Position numbers and translations under genes: made by a program
Shown here: piece by piece, positions 1 through 9,254 of the stretch
Position numbering within the stretch: the first letter of the stretch is position 1
Layout of the letters: each line of letters begins with the position of its first letter
Notes under the pieces: model-generated
What the model saw: the letters and a program-made list of their open reading frames with translations, nothing else
Database searches by the model: none
Told to the model about the DNA's origin: nothing
DNA from: Pseudomonas sp. 31-12
GTDB lineage: Bacteria > Pseudomonadota > Gammaproteobacteria > Pseudomonadales > Pseudomonadaceae
Direction: 5' to 3'
DNA: 64,000 nt
Assembly (NCBI RefSeq): GCF_003151075.1
Contig: NZ_CP029482.1
Location: forward strand, 6,540,001 to 6,604,000

Positions 1-197
1 ACTTTGCCGATCGAGCGCTTGTTCAAGCCCTCGGTCGCCATCAGCACAAAGCGGTTGGACTCAGGGTCAAGCAGGTAGACCGAGCAGACCTGGCTGCCCA
101 TGGCCTCTTTGACGCGCAACACAATAATCCCCAACGCCGCCTTGAGATCCTTGGCGGAGTTAACTTCCTGGACGATCTTGCGCAGCGTATTGAGCAT
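1..197 (-). CDS. ptsP: PtsP, phosphoenolpyruvate-protein phosphotransferase, N-terminal fragment cut by window edge
   Basis: Only the first 65 codons lie in the window; the rest runs off the left edge. The translation begins MLNTLRKIVQEVNSAKDL and continues into a GAF-domain start (SQVCSVYLLDPESNRF), which is the N terminus of the nitrogen-related PTS enzyme I, PtsP. The full protein autophosphorylates with PEP and feeds the PtsO/PtsN nitrogen PTS in the cytoplasm; the catalytic parts are not visible here. It follows rppH by 22 bases on the same strand, the usual rppH-ptsP arrangement of gammaproteobacteria, so the two are probably cotranscribed. The identification rests on the N terminus and this linkage. 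Confidence 0.9.
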   Translation of the reverse strand, partial: MLNTLRKIVQEVNSAKDLKAALGIIVLRVKEAMGSQVCSVYLLDPESNRFVLMATEGLNKRSIGK

Positions 198-219
198 GGC
201 TCGGGGTCGAACTCCGTCG

Positions 220-699
220 TCAGTCGCGCGTTAAAAGGCGCGGGGCAAGCTCTTTGAGAGCGCGTCGATACACCTCGCGCTTGAATGTCACCACCTGGCC
301 CAACGGATACCAATAACTGACCCAGCGCCAGCCATCGAACTCCGGTTTACCGGTCAAATCCATCCGCACCCGCTGCTCGTTGGAGATCAGGCGCAGGAGA
401 AACCATTTCTGTTTCTGGCCGATGCACAGCGGTTGGCTGTGCGTCCTGACCAGACGTTGCGGCAAACGATAGCGCAACCAGCCCCGGGTGCAGGCGAGAA
501 TTTCAACATCTTCGCGCTCAAGACCCACTTCTTCGTTCAACTCGCGATACAAGGCGTCTTCCGGCGTCTCCTGGGGGTTGATCCCGCCCTGTGGAAACTG
601 CCAGGCATCTTGATTGATACGGCGAGCCCATAGCACCTGTCCGGCATCATTCGTGAGAATGATCCCGACATTGGGGCGGAAACCATCGGGGTCGATCAC
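220..699 (-). CDS. rppH: RNA pyrophosphohydrolase RppH (NudH)
   Basis: This cytoplasmic Nudix hydrolase removes pyrophosphate from 5'-triphosphate mRNA ends and so triggers RNase E decay. The 159-residue protein starts [14 protein letters not shown] and carries a Nudix box at about residues 38-60, with REL-NEE at 52-57 supplying the metal-binding glutamates. I chose the GTG at 699 because the family begins at this point (usually [15 protein letters not shown]); an upstream ATG in frame at 759 would add 20 residues that do not belong to the family. It lies just upstream of ptsP and is divergent from the HAD phosphatase gene, with about 140 bases between them. Confidence 0.95.
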   Translation of the reverse strand: MIDPDGFRPNVGIILTNDAGQVLWARRINQDAWQFPQGGINPQETPEDALYRELNEEVGLEREDVEILACTRGWLRYRLPQRLVRTHSQPLCIGQKQKWFLLRLISNEQRVRMDLTGKPEFDGWRWVSYWYPLGQVVTFKREVYRRALKELAPRLLTRD

Positions 700-842
700 G
701 GCAACAACCTCGCAAACGCATGTCGCCGCATTGTTCCACAAAGGTTGTGAAGGCAGCAACGAGCCGACCTACCTTATGTGCACTCTTGTGAAAAGTCCGT
801 ATTCTGGACGCCTTTCTACAGACTTTTCAGCGAGTAACTGCA

Positions 843-1499
843 ATGCGGCTGGCTTTATTCGACTTGGACAACACGCTTTTGGGCGGTGACAGCGACCACG
901 CCTGGGGCGATTACCTGTGCGAGCGCGGTTTCCTCGACGCCGTCGCCTACAAGGCACGCAACGACGAGTTCTATCAGGATTACCTGGCCGGCAAGCTGGA
1001 TAACGATGCCTACCTGAACTTCTGCCTGGAAGTCCTCGGCCGCACCGAGATGGCCACGCTGGATCAATGGCACCTGGATTACATGCGCGATTGCATCGAG
1101 CCGATTGTGCTGCCCAAGGCTATTGAATTGTTGGCCAAGCACCGTGACGCTGGCGACAAATTGGTGATCATCACCGCGACCAACCGCTTCGTTACCGGGC
1201 CGATTGCAGCACGCTTAGGCGTTGAGACCCTGATCGCCACCGAATGCGAAATGATCGACGGCCGTTACAGCGGGCGTAGCACCGATGTCCCATGCTTCCG
1301 TGAAGGCAAGGTGACCCGGTTGATTCGCTGGCTGGAAGAGACCGGCCACAATCTGGAAGACAGCTATTTCTACAGCGATTCGATGAATGACCTGCCGTTG
1401 CTGGAGCAAGTGGCGAATCCGATCGCTGTCGATCCGGATCCTAATTTGCGGGCCGAGGCTGAGAAGCGGGGTTGGCCGGTGATTTCGTTGCGCGGCTGA
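843..1499 (+). CDS. HAD-superfamily hydrolase, subfamily IB (phosphoserine-phosphatase-like)
   Basis: The protein has 218 residues. HAD motif I is [10 protein letters not shown] at residues 6-15, with nucleophile and acid Asp7 and Asp9. Motif II lies in VIITATNRF, and the motif IV acidic cluster is in [10 protein letters not shown]. The small alpha-helical cap between motifs I and II is typical of the IB group (SerB and CicA-like). The true substrate cannot be told from sequence; a phosphomonoester such as phosphoserine or histidinol phosphate is possible. It is divergent from rppH, as at PA0335/PA0336 of PAO1 (synteny recalled). A REP pair follows directly. Confidence 0.88.
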   Translation: MRLALFDLDNTLLGGDSDHAWGDYLCERGFLDAVAYKARNDEFYQDYLAGKLDNDAYLNFCLEVLGRTEMATLDQWHLDYMRDCIEPIVLPKAIELLAKHRDAGDKLVIITATNRFVTGPIAARLGVETLIATECEMIDGRYSGRSTDVPCFREGKVTRLIRWLEETGHNLEDSYFYSDSMNDLPLLEQVANPIAVDPDPNLRAEAEKRGWPVISLRG

Positions 1500-1503
1500 T
1501 ATC

Positions 1504-1600
1504 GCCTTCGCGAGCAAGCCCGCTCCCACAATTGATCTTCAGTGGACACAGGATTTGTGTACAGCCGAGATCAATGTGGGAGCGGGCTTGCTCGCGAAGG
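1504..1600. repeat. REP pair (REPIN), GTGGGAGCGGGCTTGCTCGCGA family
   Basis: Two oppositely oriented copies of the roughly 26-base REP motif (cttcgcgagcaagcccgctc and its complement) are separated by about 45 bases. The element sits in the convergent gap between the HAD gene and the DUF2269 gene. This is the commonest of several REP families in the window. Confidence 0.93.
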
Positions 1601-1620
1601 GGCCGACTCGGTCTGTAGCC

Positions 1621-2046
1621 TTAAACCGGCTTGGCGCCCATCAAACCCGCAATCGCGATGAAACAAACAAAGCTGAACAGTGCGAGGGCAAAGGTGAACT
1701 TGCCGTTCCCCGCCGGCGCCTTGCGCAACTTGTTCAGTCGCACCAGCAACCAGAACCAGCCCAACGCCGCCACGGTGTAGAGCACACTGGAAGCCAGCAG
1801 CCAGGTCTGCCCCAACGGCCAGCCCACCAGATGCACCATCCACCAGCCGGTGAACGGCATGCTCAGCAACGCCAGGCCCATCAGCAGCCAGACAAACACT
1901 CGCGGCCGCTGCAGCGTGCGTGCCGCAGCAGTCGCATCGCCATTACGCCGCGTTTGCCAAACCCATATCCCCAAGCCCAGCGCACAGCCCAACAATATTG
2001 CCGTCGCCGCGGTGTGCGCCATTTTCAGGGCGGTTAACGTTTCCAT
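1621..2046 (-). CDS. DUF2269-family integral membrane protein
   Basis: The protein has 141 residues with four hydrophobic segments, at roughly residues 9-31, 50-73, 80-102 and 117-135. Short basic stretches (QTRRN, RLNKLRK) lie between them, so it should span the inner membrane four times. It resembles DUF2269 proteins, whose function is unknown. It lies 39 bases downstream of the ilvA stop on the same strand and may be cotranscribed with it, though I see no metabolic link. No catalytic motif was recognised. Confidence 0.75.
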   Translation of the reverse strand: METLTALKMAHTAATAILLGCALGLGIWVWQTRRNGDATAAARTLQRPRVFVWLLMGLALLSMPFTGWWMVHLVGWPLGQTWLLASSVLYTVAALGWFWLLVRLNKLRKAPAGNGKFTFALALFSFVCFIAIAGLMGAKPV

Positions 2047-2085
2047 TGTTCGATGTCCTTAAGGTCTGCCCACCAGCGTAGCCGC

Positions 2086-3600
2086 TCAGCCGAGAAACAG
2101 CTGATAGGCCGGGTTATCACTTTCATCCCAGTACGGGTAGCCGATTTCTTCCAGCGCCGCAGGAACCAGGTGACGTTCATCGTGAGGCACTTGCAGGCCC
2201 GCGACCACACGGCCATCGGCCGCGCCGTGGTTGCGGTAGTGGAACATCGAGATGTTCCAGCGCCCGCCGAGCTTGTTGAGGAAGTTGAACAGCGCGCCCG
2301 GACGCTCCGGGAATTCGAAGCGCAGGATCACTTCATCGACCACGTGGGCCGCGCGACCGCCCACCATGTGGCGGATGTGCAACTTGGCCAGTTCGTTGTC
2401 GGTCAGGTCCAGCACCGGGAAACCCTGCTCGCCGAGGCTGGCGATCAGCGCGCTGCGCGGGTCGGTTTCCGGATGCGTCTGCACGCCGACGAAGATGTGC
2501 GCTTCGCTGCCAGTGTTGTAGCGGTAGTTGAATTCGGTGATCTGGCGCTTGCCGATGGCTTCGCAGAACGCCTTGAAGCTGCCCGGTTTCTCGGGGATGG
2601 TCACAGCGATGATCGCCTCGCGACCCTCGCCCAACTCGGCGCGCTCGGCGACGTGGCGCAGGCGGTCGAAGTTGACGTTGGCGCCGGAGTCGATAGCCAC
2701 GAAGGTGTGTCCGGTGACGCCGCGTTGCTCGACGTACTTTTTGATCCCGGCCACGCTCAGGGCGCCGGCAGGTTCGGTGATCGAGCGGGTATCGTCGTAG
2801 ATATCCTTGATCGCCGCGCAGATCTCGTCGGTGCTGACGGTGATCACTTCATCGACGTAGTCTTTGCAGATATCGAAGGTGTGCTGACCGATCTGCGCCA
2901 CGGCGACGCCATCGGCAAAGAGGCCCACGGTCGGCAGTACCACACGCTCGCCGGCCGCCATAGCCGCTTGCAGGCAGTTGGAATCGTCCGGCTCGACGCC
3001 GATGATCTTGATTTCAGGCCGTAGGTACTTCACGTACGCCGCGATCCCGGCGATCAATCCGCCACCGCCCACCGGAACGAAAATCGCATCCAGACGCCCC
3101 GGGTGCTGGCGCAGAATCTCCATGGCCACCGTGCCCTGCCCGGCAATGGTGTGGGGATCGTCGTACGGGTGGATGTAGACGTAGCCTTTTTCGTCGACCA
3201 GTTTCAGCGAGTAGGCCAGGGCTTCCGGGAACGAATCCCCGTGCAGCACCACTTTGCCGCCGCGGGAACGCACGCCTTCGACCTTGATTTCCGGGGTGGT
3301 CTTGGGCATGACGATGGTGGCTTTCACGCCCAGCACTTTCGCCGCCAGGGCCAGGCCCTGCGCGTGGTTACCCGCCGAAGCGGTGACCACACCGCGAGCG
3401 CGCTCTTCATCGCTCAGTTGGGTCAGCTTGTTGTAGGCACCGCGAATCTTGAACGAGAACACCGGCTGCAAGTCTTCGCGCTTGAGCCAAATGGAGTTGC
3501 CCAGCCGCTCGGAGAGCTGGCGGGCCGTCTGCAATGGGGTTTCTACGGCAACGTCATAAACGCGCGAGGTGAGGATCTTTTTGACGTACTGTTCGAGCAT
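2086..3600 (-). CDS. ilvA: Threonine ammonia-lyase, biosynthetic type (IlvA)
   Basis: This PLP enzyme deaminates L-threonine to 2-oxobutyrate, the first committed step of isoleucine synthesis. It has 504 residues, the length of the allosteric biosynthetic form. The PLP lysine is Lys51 in FSFKIRGAYNK. The TASAGNHAQG and PVGGGGL loops bind substrate and cofactor phosphate. The last 170 or so residues form two ACT-like regulatory repeats (RFEFPERPGAL is the second), which bind isoleucine and valine in the family. It is divergent from rpiA, an arrangement conserved in pseudomonads. Confidence 0.97.
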   Translation of the reverse strand: MLEQYVKKILTSRVYDVAVETPLQTARQLSERLGNSIWLKREDLQPVFSFKIRGAYNKLTQLSDEERARGVVTASAGNHAQGLALAAKVLGVKATIVMPKTTPEIKVEGVRSRGGKVVLHGDSFPEALAYSLKLVDEKGYVYIHPYDDPHTIAGQGTVAMEILRQHPGRLDAIFVPVGGGGLIAGIAAYVKYLRPEIKIIGVEPDDSNCLQAAMAAGERVVLPTVGLFADGVAVAQIGQHTFDICKDYVDEVITVSTDEICAAIKDIYDDTRSITEPAGALSVAGIKKYVEQRGVTGHTFVAIDSGANVNFDRLRHVAERAELGEGREAIIAVTIPEKPGSFKAFCEAIGKRQITEFNYRYNTGSEAHIFVGVQTHPETDPRSALIASLGEQGFPVLDLTDNELAKLHIRHMVGGRAAHVVDEVILRFEFPERPGALFNFLNKLGGRWNISMFHYRNHGAADGRVVAGLQVPHDERHLVPAALEEIGYPYWDESDNPAYQLFLG

Positions 3601-3700
3601 CGGAAAGCATCACTGAGCGGGTTGGGCAGGGCCAAGGAGTCTAACCCGGCTTTCGGGCGGACGACCACACTAAACAGGTGGTTTTAGACACCATCGAACC

Positions 3701-3826
3701 CTTGTGGCGAGGGAGCTTGCTCCCGCTGGAGCGCGAAGCGGTCCCCTGCATTCTTTCAGACATACCGTGCAAACAGGTTTTGCGTCTGCTGCGCAGCCGA
3801 GCGGGAGCAAGCTCCCTCGCCACAAG
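3701..3826. repeat. Long REP inverted pair, TGTGGCGAGGGAGCTTGCTCCC family
   Basis: Oppositely oriented arms (cttgtggcgagggagcttgc and its complement) at 3701-3729 and 3799-3826 flank about 70 bases. This family differs in sequence from the GTGGGAGC REPs and has the long spacer also seen at 19279 and 55461. It lies in the ilvA/rpiA divergent gap. Confidence 0.88.
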
Positions 3827-3934
3827 GACCGCATCGTTTCCAACGCACCATCAGCCAATCGGGCAATGACCTTCCCTGCCCCGAAGCCTATAATGCCGGC
3901 CTTTCGTTCCCTCCTTCGGCACCTCGGAGCCCGC

Positions 3935-4609
3935 ATGACCCAGGATCAACTCAAACAGGCAGTGGCTCAGGCCGCCGTCGACTTCATCCTTCCGAAACTC
4001 GACGACAAGAGCGTCGTCGGGGTCGGCACCGGCTCCACCGCCAACTGCTTCATCGACGCCCTGGCCAAGCACAAAGGCGCGTTCGATGGCGCGGTCGCCA
4101 GTTCCGAAGCCACCGCTGCCCGCCTCAAGGGCCACGGCATTCCGGTGTATGAGCTGAACACCGTCAGCGACCTGGAGTTCTACGTCGACGGCGCCGATGA
4201 AAGCGACGCGCACCTGAACCTGATCAAGGGCGGCGGCGCAGCCCTGACCCGCGAGAAGATTGTCGCGGCCGTGGCCAAGACCTTTATCTGCATCGCCGAT
4301 GGCAGCAAACTGGTGCCGGTACTTGGCGCGTTCCCGCTGCCGGTCGAAGTGATCCCGATGGCCCGCAGCCACGTGGCTCGCGAGCTGGTGAAGCTCGGTG
4401 GCGACCCGGTTTACCGTGAAGGCGTGCTGACCGACAACGGCAACATCATCCTCGACGTGTTCAACATGCAGATCACCAACCCGGTTGAGCTGGAGACGCA
4501 GATCAACGCGATCGTTGGCGTGGTCACCAATGGTCTGTTCGCGGCGCGTCCGGCGGATTTGCTGCTGCTGGGCACCAGCGAAGGTGTGAAAACCCTGCGC
4601 GCCCAGTAA
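3935..4609 (+). CDS. rpiA: Ribose-5-phosphate isomerase A
   Basis: It interconverts ribose 5-phosphate and ribulose 5-phosphate in the non-oxidative pentose phosphate pathway. The protein has 224 residues. The phosphate loop is [11 protein letters not shown] at 29-39. The active-site residues are Asp85 and Asp88 in YVDGADE, Lys98 in [13 protein letters not shown], and Glu107. I chose the ATG at 3935 because it gives the family N terminus [16 protein letters not shown]; the frame is open further upstream, but that part has REP-derived sequence. Confidence 0.97.
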   Translation: MTQDQLKQAVAQAAVDFILPKLDDKSVVGVGTGSTANCFIDALAKHKGAFDGAVASSEATAARLKGHGIPVYELNTVSDLEFYVDGADESDAHLNLIKGGGAALTREKIVAAVAKTFICIADGSKLVPVLGAFPLPVEVIPMARSHVARELVKLGGDPVYREGVLTDNGNIILDVFNMQITNPVELETQINAIVGVVTNGLFAARPADLLLLGTSEGVKTLRAQ

Positions 4610-4630
4610 ATCTGGCACGCCGATAAACCT

Positions 4631-4720
4631 GTGGGAGCGGGCTTGCTCGCGAATGCGGTGTGTCAGTTGATAGAAATGTCGACTGACACACCGCGTTCGC
4701 GAGCAAGCTCGCTCCCACAT
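4631..4720. repeat. REP pair (GTGGGAGC family)
   Basis: Head-to-head REP arms lie at 4631-4652 and 4695-4720. The interior also pairs (gcggtgtgtcag with ctgacacaccgc), so the whole element can fold into one long hairpin. It sits in the convergent gap between rpiA and the first SdiA-regulated-type gene. Confidence 0.93.
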
Positions 4721-4737
4721 TGGTTTTGCAGTGTTGG

Positions 4738-5655
4738 TCAGGGCTGCGGTGGTTTCTTGAAGACGTAGAACAGGTTGGGTTCGCTGACGAGGTACATCGT
4801 GCCATCGTCATCCATCGCGATGCCTTCCGCCTGCGGCACTGTCTTCTGCAAACCCTGACGCCCCTTGCTCAGTGACATGGTGCTCAGCGGTCGCCCGTCC
4901 ACATCCAGTTCCAGAATCAGTCGCGACTCGTCGGACAGCGCCAGCAAATGGCCGCTGCGCTCGTCGTATTGCAGGCTCGACAGGTCCCGCACGAACATCC
5001 CGGCATCGCGCTTGGGGTTGTTGACCACGTGCACCGCGTAGGATTTCTCCGGGTTGTAATGCGGGAAGCCCTGCACTTCGTAGATCAGCATCGGGTCGCG
5101 TTCCTTGGCGACAAACAAGCGCTTGCCCACCGAGTCGTAAGCCAGGCCTTCGAAACCCTTGTTGCCGCTCATGTGCACACCAAGAGTCATCTGCTCGGCG
5201 TCTGCCGCGTCGAGGAATGTGGTGTCCTTTTCCAGATGAATCTTGATCAGCCGTTGCTCGCGCTCATCGGTGATCACGTAAGTGTCGGCGCTGATGAACT
5301 CCACCGCCTCCGGATCACCGAAGCCCACCAGTGAAATGCGTCGAATGATCCGACCGTCCAGCGACAGCTCGATCAGCTCGGCGTTTTTGTTGGTGACGGT
5401 GAACAGGCTTTTGCGCACCGGATCGAAGGTCAGCGCCGACACGTCGTCGTTCAGCCCATCGATGACCCGGGCTTCGATTTCCACCCGATATTGATCCAGA
5501 CCGATGGACTCGCTGCTCAGCGGTTGCCAGAGGGTGTGCAGGTTGAACCAGGCGCGCTCGAACAGACGCATGTATTGGCCGATCGCAACCAGCACGACCA
5601 AGGCAATCACTGTCAGGATCAAAATAAGGGGTTTGGGACGGGCAAGTCGGCGCAT
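4738..5655 (-). CDS. SdiA-regulated-domain protein (YjiK-like), copy 1
   Basis: The protein has 305 residues. A single N-terminal membrane anchor (about residues 9-30, PLILILTVIALVVLVAIG) is followed by a beta-propeller-like domain with repeated DxxxxxLF or YLVSEP motifs and a C-terminal EGIAMDDDGTMYLVSEPN block, as in the SdiA-regulated family. It is probably periplasmic and inner-membrane anchored; no enzymatic activity is known. I chose the ATG at 5655, which puts the basic MRRLARPK stretch just before the anchor. A GTG at 5697 in the same frame is an alternative that adds 14 residues. A paralogue lies directly upstream at 5761-6690. Confidence 0.8.
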   Translation of the reverse strand: MRRLARPKPLILILTVIALVVLVAIGQYMRLFERAWFNLHTLWQPLSSESIGLDQYRVEIEARVIDGLNDDVSALTFDPVRKSLFTVTNKNAELIELSLDGRIIRRISLVGFGDPEAVEFISADTYVITDEREQRLIKIHLEKDTTFLDAADAEQMTLGVHMSGNKGFEGLAYDSVGKRLFVAKERDPMLIYEVQGFPHYNPEKSYAVHVVNNPKRDAGMFVRDLSSLQYDERSGHLLALSDESRLILELDVDGRPLSTMSLSKGRQGLQKTVPQAEGIAMDDDGTMYLVSEPNLFYVFKKPPQP

Positions 5656-5760
5656 TAAGTCGAGCTCGGAAACAGAAACAGGCGGATGAAATATCACGCC
5701 TGTATGAATTCAAGCTTAATGGCCAGTTGCCTTTGACCACAACTGCTGGATTCGCGGCGT

Positions 5761-6690
5761 CTATTTCTGCTTTTCGAAACGGTAGAACAGGTTCGGCTCA
5801 CTCACCATGTACAGCGTGCCCGCATCGTCCATGGTCACGCCTTCGGCACGGGGAATGGTCTTCTTCAAGCCGTTGAAGCCGCCCAGCAAGGTCATGAAGC
5901 TGACCTGCTCACCCTTCTCGTCCAGCTCCAGCAACAAGTGTGAATCGGCGGACAGCACCAGGGTGTGGCCTGTGCGCGGGTCGATGGCCAGTCCCGACAG
6001 GTTGCGGATGTCCAGTTCGTCATTGGCGAGTTTCTGCTTGTCGCCCTTGAGGGCCTGGCTGCCGTCGCTTTTCCAGCTGAACAGCGCCGGCGGACGCTCC
6101 TCACCCAGGAGGATTTGCTGATTGCGCGAGTCATAGACGATGGCTTCGAAGGCCTTGTTCTGGTCCTTCGAAGGGCCGAGGTCGTATTTCGGGAAGTTGG
6201 CGATTTTCAGTTCGCGAGTGTCGGCATCGACCTTGACGATGGAGAGCATGTGTTCACGCTCATCGACGATGGCCAGCATGCCGTTGCCCATCACGGTCAG
6301 GCCTTCCGGGTTGCTCCAGCCCACCAGCGGCATCTTGCGCAGGACGTCGCCCTGCAAGCTCAGCTCAACGAGGAACGGGTTCTTGCCCATGACCGAAAAC
6401 AGGGTTTTGGTTTGCGGGTCGTAGGCCAGGTCCGACGCTTCGTCCTTCTCCATGCCCGGCAGCAGCTTGGCGTCGATCACCGCGCGGTAATCCGGCAGCC
6501 AGATACTTTCCTGACGCTCGTCCGGGCTTTCAAAGCGCTCACGCAGCCAGAGCACACCGCGATCATCCCAATGCATCGCAAAGGCGAGGCCATAAGCGGC
6601 GGCGGCCACCAGCAAAAGCCAGGAATACCAACGCATGACGAAGCGCGAGCGGCGGGCAGTTTTGACAGTGGGCAGCGGTCGAGAGGCCAT
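5761..6690 (-). CDS. SdiA-regulated-domain protein (YjiK-like), copy 2
   Basis: This 309-residue protein has the same architecture as its downstream neighbour: a basic N terminus, one membrane segment (about residues 20-40, WYSWLLLVAAAAYGLAF) and a propeller-like periplasmic domain. It ends with EGVTMDDAGTLYMVSEPNLFYRFEKQK, nearly the same as the closing block of copy 1. The two probably arose by tandem duplication, and the gap of about 100 bases would allow cotranscription. The role is unknown; the family was named for regulation by the quorum regulator SdiA in enterics, which may not apply here. Confidence 0.82.
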   Translation of the reverse strand: MASRPLPTVKTARRSRFVMRWYSWLLLVAAAAYGLAFAMHWDDRGVLWLRERFESPDERQESIWLPDYRAVIDAKLLPGMEKDEASDLAYDPQTKTLFSVMGKNPFLVELSLQGDVLRKMPLVGWSNPEGLTVMGNGMLAIVDEREHMLSIVKVDADTRELKIANFPKYDLGPSKDQNKAFEAIVYDSRNQQILLGEERPPALFSWKSDGSQALKGDKQKLANDELDIRNLSGLAIDPRTGHTLVLSADSHLLLELDEKGEQVSFMTLLGGFNGLKKTIPRAEGVTMDDAGTLYMVSEPNLFYRFEKQK

Positions 6691-6848
6691 TCAGGATGCG
6701 TTCCAGAAATTCAGGCTACGGGTAATAGCACAATTGGGACCGGCTCAGACGCCAGAATCCGCGGAATTATCCAGACAAGATGTGAAAAAAACGGGAAATG
6801 GCGGGATTGCCATGTGCAGACACAGAACTTGAGACAACCAAAAACCAA

Positions 6849-6938
6849 TGTGGGAGCGAGCTTGCTCGCGATGAGGCCGTGTCAGTCAACTGAGATGTCG
6901 AATGACAAGCCGCTATCGCGAGCAAGCTCGCTCCCACA
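6849..6938. repeat. REP pair (GTGGGAGC family)
   Basis: Two inverted REP arms (tgtgggagcgagcttgctcg and its complement) are separated by about 40 bases. The element sits between the FAH gene stop and the start region of the second SdiA-regulated-type gene. Confidence 0.93.
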
Positions 6939-6957
6939 GGGTTTTGCGGTGTTTCGG

Positions 6958-7623
6958 TTAGCGGACGCTGCTGGTGAAGCGGCTGGCGCCCGGCAATTCG
7001 ATTACCAGTTCATCACCGACATTCAGCGGACCAACACCCACCGGCGTGCCGGTCAGGATCACGTCACCGGCCTGCAGCGAGAAGCAGCCGGCCATGTGCT
7101 GGATCATCGGCACGATCGGGTTAAGCATGGCGCTGCTGTTGCCGTCCTGGCGCACTTCGCCATTGATGGTCAGGCGAATGCCGATGTCGGCCAGGTCGGC
7201 GAAGGTGCTGCCGGACACGAACGGCGCAATCACCGCTGCACCGTCGAAGGACTTGGCGATTTCCCACGGCAGGCCCTTGGATTTCAGCTCGGCCTGCTTG
7301 TCGCGCAGCGTCAGGTCCAGGGCCGGGGCGAAACCGGAAATCGCATCCAGCACTTCTTCACGGCTTGGCTTGGTCGACAACGGCTTGCCGATCAACACCG
7401 CGATTTCCGCTTCGTAATGCACCGAGCCGCGCTCGATCGGAATGCTGAAACCGCCTTCCAGCGGCACCACGCAACTGCCCGGCTTGATGAACAGCAGCGG
7501 CTCGGTAGGCACCGGATTATCCAGTTCCTTGGCGTGTTCGGCGTAGTTACGGCCGATGCACACCACTTTCCCCAGCGGGAAATGAATACGCGTACCGTCG
7601 ACATACTGGTGCTGATAGCTCAT
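6958..7623 (-). CDS. Fumarylacetoacetate hydrolase family protein (acylpyruvase type)
   Basis: The protein has 221 residues, the short single-domain form (YcgM/FAHD1-like). The signature IGRNYAEHAKEL and the metal ligands Glu71 and Glu73 (HYEAEIAVLIGK) and Asp103 (ALDLTLRD) are present. Members hydrolyse acylpyruvates or decarboxylate oxaloacetate with Mg2+ in the cytosol; the substrate here is not determined. It is 36 bases downstream of the D-2-hydroxyglutarate dehydrogenase gene on the same strand, probably in an operon. That would fit a shared role in clearing C4/C5 oxo- or hydroxyacids, which is my inference. Confidence 0.88.
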   Translation of the reverse strand: MSYQHQYVDGTRIHFPLGKVVCIGRNYAEHAKELDNPVPTEPLLFIKPGSCVVPLEGGFSIPIERGSVHYEAEIAVLIGKPLSTKPSREEVLDAISGFAPALDLTLRDKQAELKSKGLPWEIAKSFDGAAVIAPFVSGSTFADLADIGIRLTINGEVRQDGNSSAMLNPIVPMIQHMAGCFSLQAGDVILTGTPVGVGPLNVGDELVIELPGASRFTSSVR

Positions 7624-7659
7624 TACCGACTCCTGTTCCGTAGCACTTAAGTTCGAAAG

Positions 7660-9054
7660 TCAAACAGCGAAGATTTTGCCCGGGTTCATGATCCCGTTCG
7701 GGTCGAACACCGCCTTGACGGCTTTCATGTACTCGATCTCAACCGGCGAGCGGCTGTAGGTCAAGTAATCACGCTTGGTCATGCCCACGCCGTGCTCGGC
7801 GGAAATCGAGCCGTTGTACTTCTCGACGGTCTCGAACACCCACTTGTTGACGGTCGCGCACTTGGCGAAGAACTCGTCCTTGCTCAGGTTTTCCGGCTTG
7901 AGGATGTTCAAGTGCAGGTTGCCGTCGCCGATGTGACCGAACCAGACGATTTCGAAGTCCGGGTAGTGTTCGCCGACGATCGCGTCGATTTCTTTCAGGA
8001 ACGCAGGGACTTTCGACACGGTGACCGAAATGTCGTTCTTGTACGGCGTCCAGTGGGAAATGGTTTCGGAGATGTACTCGCGCAGCTTCCACAGGTTTTG
8101 CAACTGGGTTTCACTCTGGCTCATCACGCCGTCCAGCACCCAGCCCTGCTCGACGCAGTGCTCGAAGGTTTCCAGGGCGTGGTTGGCCACTTCTTCAGTG
8201 GTCGCTTCGAATTCCAGCAGCGCATAGAACGGGCAATCGGTTTCAAACGCCGCCGGTACGTCGCCGCGGGCCATGACCTTGGCCAGGGCTTTGTCGGAGA
8301 AGAATTCGAAAGCGGTCAGGTCGAGTTTGCTCTGGAACGCATGCAACACCGGCATGATCGAGTCGAAATCGGCAGTGCCGAGGACCATCGCGGTGAGGTT
8401 TTTCGGGGCACGGTCGAGGCGCATGGTCGCTTCGACGACAAAACCGAGTGTGCCTTCAGCGCCGATGAACAGCTGACGCAGGTCGTAGCCGGTGGCGTTC
8501 TTGATCAGGTCGCGGTTCAGCTCCAGCAGATCACCCTTGCCGGTGACGACTTTCATGCCGGCCACCCAGTTGCGGGTCATGCCGTAGCGAATCACCTTGA
8601 TCCCGCCGGCATTGGTGCCGATATTGCCGCCAATCTGGCTCGAACCTGCCGATGCGAAGTCCACCGGGTAGTACAAGCCTTTTTCTTCGGCGACGTTCTG
8701 CAAATGCTCGGTGACCACACCTGGCTGGCACACGGCCGTGCGGTCGGTGAGGTTCACCTCGAGAATCTGGTTCATGTAGTCGAACGAGACAACCACTTCG
8801 CCATTCGCGGCCACGGCAGCGGCGGAAAGACCGGTACGCCCCCCGGACGGTACCAGCGCCACCTTGTGCTCATTGGCCCAACGGACAATGGCCTGGACCT
8901 GCTCGGTGGTCTTGGGGAACACGATGGCGGTCGGGGCTGGGGCGAAATGCTTGGTCCAATCCTTGCCGTAAGCATTCAGGGAGTCGGCGTCGGTCAGCAC
9001 CTTGCCAGGCTCAACCAGGGTCTTCAGCTCATCAATCAGGGCAGGATTGGTCAT
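7660..9054 (-). CDS. FAD-linked D-2-hydroxyglutarate dehydrogenase
   Basis: It is an FAD_binding_4/FAD-oxidase_C flavoprotein of 464 residues. The PCMH-type FAD domain includes PSGGRTGLSAAA and QIGGNIGTNAGGIKVIRYG. The C-terminal domain has WFGHIGDGNLHLN and AEHGVGMTKRDYL, whose histidines bind metal and substrate in the D2HGDH/GlcD group. It oxidises D-2-hydroxyglutarate to 2-oxoglutarate and passes electrons to ETF. The adjacent divergent serA supports this over D-lactate or glycolate dehydrogenase: pseudomonad SerA makes D-2-hydroxyglutarate as a by-product. I chose the ATG at 9054 (MTNPALIDEL); an ATG at 9084 would add ten unlikely residues. Confidence 0.88.
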   Translation of the reverse strand: MTNPALIDELKTLVEPGKVLTDADSLNAYGKDWTKHFAPAPTAIVFPKTTEQVQAIVRWANEHKVALVPSGGRTGLSAAAVAANGEVVVSFDYMNQILEVNLTDRTAVCQPGVVTEHLQNVAEEKGLYYPVDFASAGSSQIGGNIGTNAGGIKVIRYGMTRNWVAGMKVVTGKGDLLELNRDLIKNATGYDLRQLFIGAEGTLGFVVEATMRLDRAPKNLTAMVLGTADFDSIMPVLHAFQSKLDLTAFEFFSDKALAKVMARGDVPAAFETDCPFYALLEFEATTEEVANHALETFEHCVEQGWVLDGVMSQSETQLQNLWKLREYISETISHWTPYKNDISVTVSKVPAFLKEIDAIVGEHYPDFEIVWFGHIGDGNLHLNILKPENLSKDEFFAKCATVNKWVFETVEKYNGSISAEHGVGMTKRDYLTYSRSPVEIEYMKAVKAVFDPNGIMNPGKIFAV

Positions 9055-9254
9055 CGACAGAACTCTCGAACAATTCATGGTCATCCTGAGAACGCTTCAC
9101 GTCGCAGGAATGAGTGTTTAGCGGGGTGCGTATGCTAGCATACCGACCCCGCAGCATAGTGCCCAACGGCCTTCTGCGGCGACGGCATTCTTGCCGTCCG
9201 GGTCAGCGTCTGCTGGCTTCCTGCCATTTTTCTCCGGGATACAGGTTTACGCAG

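Noticed and set aside
5965..7650. Plus-strand open frame of 561 codons
   Set aside because: It runs antisense through the second SdiA-regulated-type gene, a REP pair and the FAH gene, so it cannot be a natural gene.
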